A DNA stretch of 49,306 bases from Pseudomonadales bacterium (GTDB taxonomy: Bacteria; Pseudomonadota; Gammaproteobacteria; Pseudomonadales; UBA5518). The notes below the pieces were generated by a model, which saw only the letters and a list, made by a program, of their open reading frames with translations, was not told the DNA's origin and made no database searches. Position 1 is the first letter of the stretch. Each line of letters starts with the position of its first letter. This document shows positions 45,012 to 49,306 of the stretch, in pieces. Position numbers and translations under genes: made by a program. Where the stretch lies: the NCBI GenBank assembly GCA_022072145.1, contig JAJVIG010000032.1:61522-110827 (forward strand), in the 5' to 3' direction.

Positions 45012-45124
45012 CGTCACTCCGGCTTCGCCATGCGGTCGCACACGCTAGGGGAAGCGCCGGCGCAGGTCAATCGTGGCCGCGGCTCGTGTATCCTTGAGCG
45101 ATCCAGTTCACCGGGGCGCCACCG

Positions 45125-45604
45125 ATGCCGCTCGCTCGCCACCTGTTCCTGTTCGCGCTGCTGCTCGCCCCGCTCGGCGCGCTGGCGAGTTCCGCCGAGG
45201 AAGCGACCGCCCCGGAGCGCGATTTCGAGTACATCGAGATGCTGCCCGCGTTCGTGGTCAACATAGGGGACAGCGGCCGCATCGCGTTTCTGAAGGCCGA
45301 GGTCTCGCTGCGCGCCAGCGCGCAGACCGCGGCGTTGGTCCGGCATCACATGCCCGCGTTGCGCCATGAAATGATCATGCTGCTGAGCCGCGAGAGTCCC
45401 GAATCGCTGGCCCCTCCCGAACGGCGTGAAGTGGTGCGTGCAGAGGCGCTGCAGAGCCTGCGGCACGTGCTCGCGGAAGCAGGACCGGCACCGGACTCCG
45501 GCGAAGAGGATGCCGACGACGAGGCGCACGCCACGCCGGGCAAGGATCATGCCGGGGACGGCATCCAGGACCTGATGTTCACCTCGTTCATCACCCAGCG
45601 CTGA
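45125..45604 (+). CDS. FliL-like protein with signal peptide
   Basis: A 159-residue protein. A signal sequence (ARHLFLFALLLAPLGALASS, about 4-23) is followed by YIEMLPAFVVNIGDSGRIAFLKAEVSLR, the FliL pattern, then helices with HHMPALRHEMIMLLSRESPE, an acidic linker and a final DLMFTSFITQ, typical of FliL C-termini. No flagellar gene is nearby. Paralogues of FliL outside flagellar clusters occur in pseudomonads and have no settled role. Its 3' end overlaps the convergent acpH by 14 bases. Confidence 0.82.
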   Translation: MPLARHLFLFALLLAPLGALASSAEEATAPERDFEYIEMLPAFVVNIGDSGRIAFLKAEVSLRASAQTAALVRHHMPALRHEMIMLLSRESPESLAPPERREVVRAEALQSLRHVLAEAGPAPDSGEEDADDEAHATPGKDHAGDGIQDLMFTSFITQR

Positions 45605-46190
45605 ACCCGCCGCGGAATTCCGCCGCGGCCGCCACGGCCTGCAGGCGCGGATACAGCGCGAGGAACACCGCCTCGATCTCGTCGATGCGCTCCCAGGCGC
45701 GCGCGACCGTCGACCGCATCGCTTCGCTCCGACCCAGCCGCGTTCCGAGGTGCTCCAGCGTGCCGTCGATGATCGCCGCCTCGCCGTAGCGCAGCAGCAG
45801 TGCGTGCTCGACGATGCGCCCGGCCTGGCGCCGCGCCGGCGGCGGCAGGCAGTCGCGGTGGCGATCGAGCGTCGCGCAGACCTCGGCGGCGAATACCGGC
45901 AGCGGCGTCGTCGCGAAGCGCCGCCAGTGGCGCGTCAGCAGGTAATCGAGGAACACGTCGAGCGCGATGCCGGCGAGGCGACGTTCCGGCCCGGCAAAAC
46001 CGGCGCGCAGCGCCCGCAGACCGTGGTCGGTGTCGGTGAGCGCGTCGATCCGCCGGTGCAGCCGCACACCGCGCTCGAGCGCGGGGGACAGCGTTCCGCG
46101 CAGCGGGCCCTTCAGGTAGTCACCGAGCAGGGCGCCGACCACGAGGTGCTCGCAGCCGGCGGCCAGATGGAAATGCGCCAGGTGGTTCAC
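45591..46190 (-). CDS. acpH: Acyl-carrier-protein phosphodiesterase
   Basis: A 199-residue HD-related phosphodiesterase that removes 4'-phosphopantetheine from ACP. MNHLAHFHLA, VVGALLGDYLKG, GVRLHRRIDALTD and ALDVFLDYLLTRHW (in part) hold the conserved His/Asp residues of AcpH/DUF479. It follows gshA by 5 bases on the same strand. Confidence 0.9.
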   Translation of the reverse strand: MNHLAHFHLAAGCEHLVVGALLGDYLKGPLRGTLSPALERGVRLHRRIDALTDTDHGLRALRAGFAGPERRLAGIALDVFLDYLLTRHWRRFATTPLPVFAAEVCATLDRHRDCLPPPARRQAGRIVEHALLLRYGEAAIIDGTLEHLGTRLGRSEAMRSTVARAWERIDEIEAVFLALYPRLQAVAAAAEFRGGFSAG

Positions 46191-46195
46191 GCGCG

Positions 46196-47764
46196 CTACT
46201 GCGCGTAGTAGTTCGCCAGGTAGCGCTCGAACGGCAGCGCGTCGGCCGCCTCGATCGCGGCCTGTCCGGCGAGCGATTCGCGCGCGAGGCGGGCGAACCC
46301 CGCCTGCTCCGCCGCATCGAGCGGCCGGCCGAGGAAATGCGCGTGGTGCGCGCGCGAGCGCTCCATCGCGAAACGGAAGAACGAGTCGCCGTGTTCGCGC
46401 ACCGCCGCCAGCACGCGCGCCGACGGCGTCGCGTCGGGGTCGCGGAGCCGTTCGCCCTGCGCGGCGATGCTCGCGCGATACTCCTGGCCGTGATGCGCGC
46501 GATCGAGCGCCTCGCCGGCCGCGGCGATGTCCGCGAGCAGTGACTCGCCGAGCGTGCGCAGCGGGACTTCGGCTCCGTCGCTGCGGCGCAGCCGCAGCGC
46601 GGGATCACGCCCGCGCTCCACCACCGCGAGCAGGTTCTCGCGTGCTATGCCGCGGCCCGTCCCATCCGACGGCGGGCTCGGCTGCAGCAGGCAGCAGAGC
46701 AGGAACGCGTCGAGGAACCGCGCGGTCGCCGGCGCGATGCCGATCGGCTCGAATGGGTCGAGGTCCAGGCAGCGCACCTCGATGTATTCCACGCCACGTT
46801 CGGCCAGCGCACGCCGTGGCGACTCGCCGCTGCGCGTGACGCGCTTCGGGCGGATCGGCGCGTAGAACTCGTTCTCGATCTGCAGCAGGCTGGTGTTGAG
46901 CTGTCGCCAGCCGTCGGCGTCGCGCACGCCGATGCGCTCGTAGTCCGGGTGCGGCTCGCTGATCGCACGGCGCAGCGCCTCGACGTATTCGTCGAGGCTG
47001 TTGTACGAGATCGCGATCCGCTGCTGCGCGGTGCTCTGGTAACCGAGGTCGCCCATGCGCAGCGAGGTGCCGTACGGCGCGTGCAGCGTGCCGCTGCCGA
47101 GCGGCTGCAGCCGGTGCGCCCGGCCACCGACGAAGGTGGAGCACAGCGCCGGCGAGGCACCGAACAGATAGACCAGCAGCCACGCGTTGCGGTGGAAATT
47201 GCGGATCAGCCCGAAATAACGCTCGGTCACGAAGTCCCCGGGCGCGAGCCGGCTGCCTTCGTGGGCATGCAGCCACTCCCAGAACGCGTCGCCCAGCGAG
47301 AAGTTGTAATGCACGCCGGCAATCGTCTGCATCAGCCGCCCGTAACGCCAGCCGAGCCCGATGCGGTAGACGGTCTTCATGCGCGCGACATTCGAGCTGC
47401 CGTAGCGCGCCACCGGTATGTCCTCGTCGCGCTCGAGCACGCACGGCATGCTCGCGCCCCACAGCAGTTCGTCGCCGATCTCCGCGTGCACGTAGCGATG
47501 GATGCGGTCGAGCTCGTCGAGCGTGGCGGCGAGTTCGCCGTGGGCACCGGTGATGAACTCGAGCAGCGCCTCGGAATAGTCGGTGGTGATCGAGGGATGC
47601 GTCAGCGCGGAGCCCAGGGCGACGGGATGCGCGGTCTGCGCGAGGCGGCCCTGCGGCGTGATGCGCAGGCTCTCCTTCTCGATGCCGCGGCGGATCGAGC
47701 CGAGCAGCGCGTCGTCGCGCACATCGACCAGAGCCGCGAGAGTCCGTCCGAAATGCGTGTCCAC
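46196..47764 (-). CDS. gshA: Glutamate--cysteine ligase
   Basis: A 522-residue enzyme that makes gamma-glutamylcysteine, the first and regulated step of glutathione synthesis, of the gammaproteobacterial GshA type. RRGIEKESLRI, HPSITTDYSEALLEFIT, GVHYNFSLGD, YLFGASPALCS and a C-terminal YIEVRCLDLDPFEPIG mark the fold and active site. GTG at 47764 is chosen because AGGAG lies 5 bases upstream; a GTG at 47779 adds five residues. Confidence 0.95.
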   Translation of the reverse strand: MDTHFGRTLAALVDVRDDALLGSIRRGIEKESLRITPQGRLAQTAHPVALGSALTHPSITTDYSEALLEFITGAHGELAATLDELDRIHRYVHAEIGDELLWGASMPCVLERDEDIPVARYGSSNVARMKTVYRIGLGWRYGRLMQTIAGVHYNFSLGDAFWEWLHAHEGSRLAPGDFVTERYFGLIRNFHRNAWLLVYLFGASPALCSTFVGGRAHRLQPLGSGTLHAPYGTSLRMGDLGYQSTAQQRIAISYNSLDEYVEALRRAISEPHPDYERIGVRDADGWRQLNTSLLQIENEFYAPIRPKRVTRSGESPRRALAERGVEYIEVRCLDLDPFEPIGIAPATARFLDAFLLCCLLQPSPPSDGTGRGIARENLLAVVERGRDPALRLRRSDGAEVPLRTLGESLLADIAAAGEALDRAHHGQEYRASIAAQGERLRDPDATPSARVLAAVREHGDSFFRFAMERSRAHHAHFLGRPLDAAEQAGFARLARESLAGQAAIEAADALPFERYLANYYAQ

Positions 47765-47925
47765 GATCACTCCTCGCACCCCACGCCACGCGTGCGGTGC
47801 GCGGGTCGCGAGAGTTTAGTGACGCGATCGGCGCAAGTACAGCATGCGCGCGGCCCTGTAACACGCGGGCCGGCCGTGGTAGGTTTGATCGCCGATCGCA
47901 CAGGACGCACACCGGAGACCAGCAG

Positions 47926-48828
47926 ATGCCGACGCCCCAGCCGGCGATTTTCCGCGAGAACACGCCGCATCATTTCTTCCTCGAGTATCGACTGCGCCCG
48001 GGCTGGCACGCCGACGCGCTGACGCGTTCGCTGCGGAGCGCGCTGGATGCGCGCCCCGACGACACCAACTTGTTGCTCGCCTTCGGCCGCGATGCCTGGG
48101 AGCGCCTCGCGCCCGACGCCGTGCCCGATAATTTCATCGCGTTCCATCCGGTGCTCGGCAGGCAGGATCGCACGGCCCCCGGCACCCAGGGCGACCTGCT
48201 GTTCTGGCTGCACGGCGCACGCCACGACCTGAACGTGCAGTGTGCGCTCGCTATCGGCCGTGCGCTCGCGGGTATCGCCACGCTCGAACTCGAGCAGCAC
48301 GGTTTCGTGTACCTGGACTCGCGCGATCTCACGGGTTTCATCGACGGCACAGAGAATCCGCGCGACGCGGAGGCGCGCACCGCGGCACTGATCCCCGACG
48401 GCATGACCGGCGCCGGCGGCAGCTTCGTGCTGACGCAGCAGTGGGCACACGACCTCGAGCGCTTCGGCGCGTTGCGCCAGGACGAACAGGAGGCGGTGTT
48501 CGGACGCACCCGCCCCGACAGCGTGGCGATCGACGACGCGCCACCGACCGCCCACGTGAAGCGGGTCGAACTCGAGGTCGACGGCGAGGAGCTGAAGATC
48601 TACCGCCGCAGCGTGCCGTGGGGCGGGCTGCGCCAGCACGGGCTGTACTTCCTCGCCTTCTCGCGCGAGATCATGGTGTTCGCGATGCAACTAGACCGCA
48701 TGTTCGGCCGCGCCGACGACGGCCTGATGGACCGGCTCACCGAGTTCAGCGCGCCGGTGTCGGGGTCGTACTGGTACGCACCGGCGCTGGAGACCCTGCG
48801 CGCGGCGGTCGGGGCAGCGCCGGAGTGA
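47926..48828 (+). CDS. Dye-decolorising (DyP-type) haem peroxidase
   Basis: A 300-residue b-type haem peroxidase. The DyP motif GFIDGTENP at 137-145 carries the distal aspartate, His210 (TAHVKRVE) is the probable proximal haem ligand and Arg228 (IYRRSVPWG) the distal arginine; GGSFVLTQQWAHDLERF is family-typical. No signal peptide, so cytoplasmic or encapsulated. No encapsulin gene or C-terminal encapsulin-targeting peptide was seen. Start 47926 follows CCGGAGACC. Confidence 0.92.
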   Translation: MPTPQPAIFRENTPHHFFLEYRLRPGWHADALTRSLRSALDARPDDTNLLLAFGRDAWERLAPDAVPDNFIAFHPVLGRQDRTAPGTQGDLLFWLHGARHDLNVQCALAIGRALAGIATLELEQHGFVYLDSRDLTGFIDGTENPRDAEARTAALIPDGMTGAGGSFVLTQQWAHDLERFGALRQDEQEAVFGRTRPDSVAIDDAPPTAHVKRVELEVDGEELKIYRRSVPWGGLRQHGLYFLAFSREIMVFAMQLDRMFGRADDGLMDRLTEFSAPVSGSYWYAPALETLRAAVGAAPE

Positions 48829-48835
48829 GCGCCAC

Positions 48836-49306
48836 GTGAAGACGCTGCGCCCACTGCTGCTCGCGCTGGCCGCAGCCGCCGTCGCCGGCAGCGGCTGGTA
48901 CCTGGACCAGGAACGGCGCGCCGCGGAGCCGGTCTTCAAGGCGGCGCCGCCGGCGGTGCGCGCAGCGCTGGTCACGCGCGCGCCGATCGCCGACCGCATC
49001 GAGGCGCTCGGCACCACCGCGGCGTGGGAATCGGTCGAACTGCGCCCGGTGGTCGCCGAGACCGTGCGTTCGCTACGCTTCCGCGACGGCCAGGCCGTGC
49101 GTCGCGGCGAGGTGCTGGTCGAACTCGAGCAGGACGAGGAGCGCGCGCGGCTCGAGGAAGCGCGCGTCAACCTGCGGGAACAGGAGCGCGAACTGCGCCG
49201 CATCGAGGACCTGGTCGCACGCCGCCTGCTGTCGCAGAGCGAGCTGGACGCGCGGCGCACGGCGAGCGACGTGGCGCGCGCGCGGCTCGCCGCCGCCGGG
49301 GCCGCG
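48836..49306 (+). CDS. RND-type membrane-fusion protein, cut by the window end
   Basis: The first 157 codons of a periplasmic adaptor. An N-terminal anchor (LLLALAAAAVAGSGWYL) is followed by GTTAAWESVELRPVVAETV and RFRDGQAVRRGEVLVELEQD, the lipoyl half motif of AcrA/MexA-like proteins, and a helical hairpin with LREQERELRRIEDLVARRLL (in part) and the QSELD turn. No stop before the window end. GTG start, 7 bases after the DyP stop, with GGAGTG upstream. An RND pump gene is expected just outside the window. Confidence 0.85.
   Translation, partial: MKTLRPLLLALAAAAVAGSGWYLDQERRAAEPVFKAAPPAVRAALVTRAPIADRIEALGTTAAWESVELRPVVAETVRSLRFRDGQAVRRGEVLVELEQDEERARLEEARVNLREQERELRRIEDLVARRLLSQSELDARRTASDVARARLAAAGAA

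Noticed and set aside
47926..48828. DyP peroxidase as encapsulin cargo
   Set aside because: No encapsulin shell gene is adjacent and the C-terminus does not show a recognisable targeting peptide.

Overview
The window is about 49.3 kb of dense, very GC-rich gammaproteobacterial chromosome. The gene content points to a Pseudomonadales-like or Halieaceae-like lineage: nrdR-ribD-ribE-ribB-ribH-nusB-thiL, xseB-ispA-dxs, trxA-rho-ubiD, an AlgZ/AlgR-type pair, PilU, Rsd/AlgQ next to dsbB, and gshA. The taxon is inferred from gene content, not measured. No rRNA, tRNA, CRISPR array, transposase, integrase or phage gene was seen. Genes are packed tightly, many convergent pairs have touching or overlapping 3' ends, and no gene-free stretch exceeds about 270 bases.

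Layout. 0.2-5.1 kb: a SAM methyltransferase, an SMR exporter, and a tetR-MFP-permease-ATPase (DevBCA-like) export operon with a 26-bp near-perfect palindrome just upstream of tetR. 5.2-8.9 kb: sulfotransferase-like protein, ZIP metal transporter, di-haem peroxidase, Ogt. 8.9-14.7 kb: the most interesting locus, a minus-strand operon that starts with a clear TPP riboswitch and runs TonB receptor, small thiamine-binding (YkoF/MTH1187-like) protein, PnuT-like permease, thiamine-kinase-like phosphotransferase, and a BtuCD/FecCD-type ABC permease and ATPase with no binding protein. Gene-by-gene annotation would call parts of it vitamin B12 or iron uptake; the riboswitch and neighbours argue for thiamine. 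14.7-16.3 kb: a luciferase-like flavin monooxygenase and a PilZ protein on the same strand upstream.

16.4-27.0 kb: xseB-ispA-dxs on the plus strand, convergent with the long minus-strand riboflavin/thiamine cluster nrdR-ribD-ribE-ribB(A)-EVE-ribH-nusB-thiL-aspartic protease-ribA. ThiL here would complete the salvage route started by the thiamine operon, and dxs is both a TPP user and a supplier of the thiazole precursor. The ribB(A) protein lacks key residues in both of its domains.

27.1-36.1 kb: two SDR genes, a DSP-like phosphatase/sulfur transferase family protein, bfr and bfd with a candidate Fur site, a 110-bp palindromic dispersed-type repeat, an esterase, a LytS/LytTR two-component pair, a DmeF-like CDF metal exporter, and a wax ester synthase/DGAT. 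36.1-49.3 kb: PilU, an ICMT-like membrane methyltransferase, a CBS protein, an NYN-LOTUS protein, a GFA-family remnant, ubiD, rho, trxA, an FKBP lipoprotein, rsd/algQ, dsbB, a FliL-like protein, acpH, gshA, a DyP peroxidase, and the start of an RND membrane-fusion protein cut by the window end.
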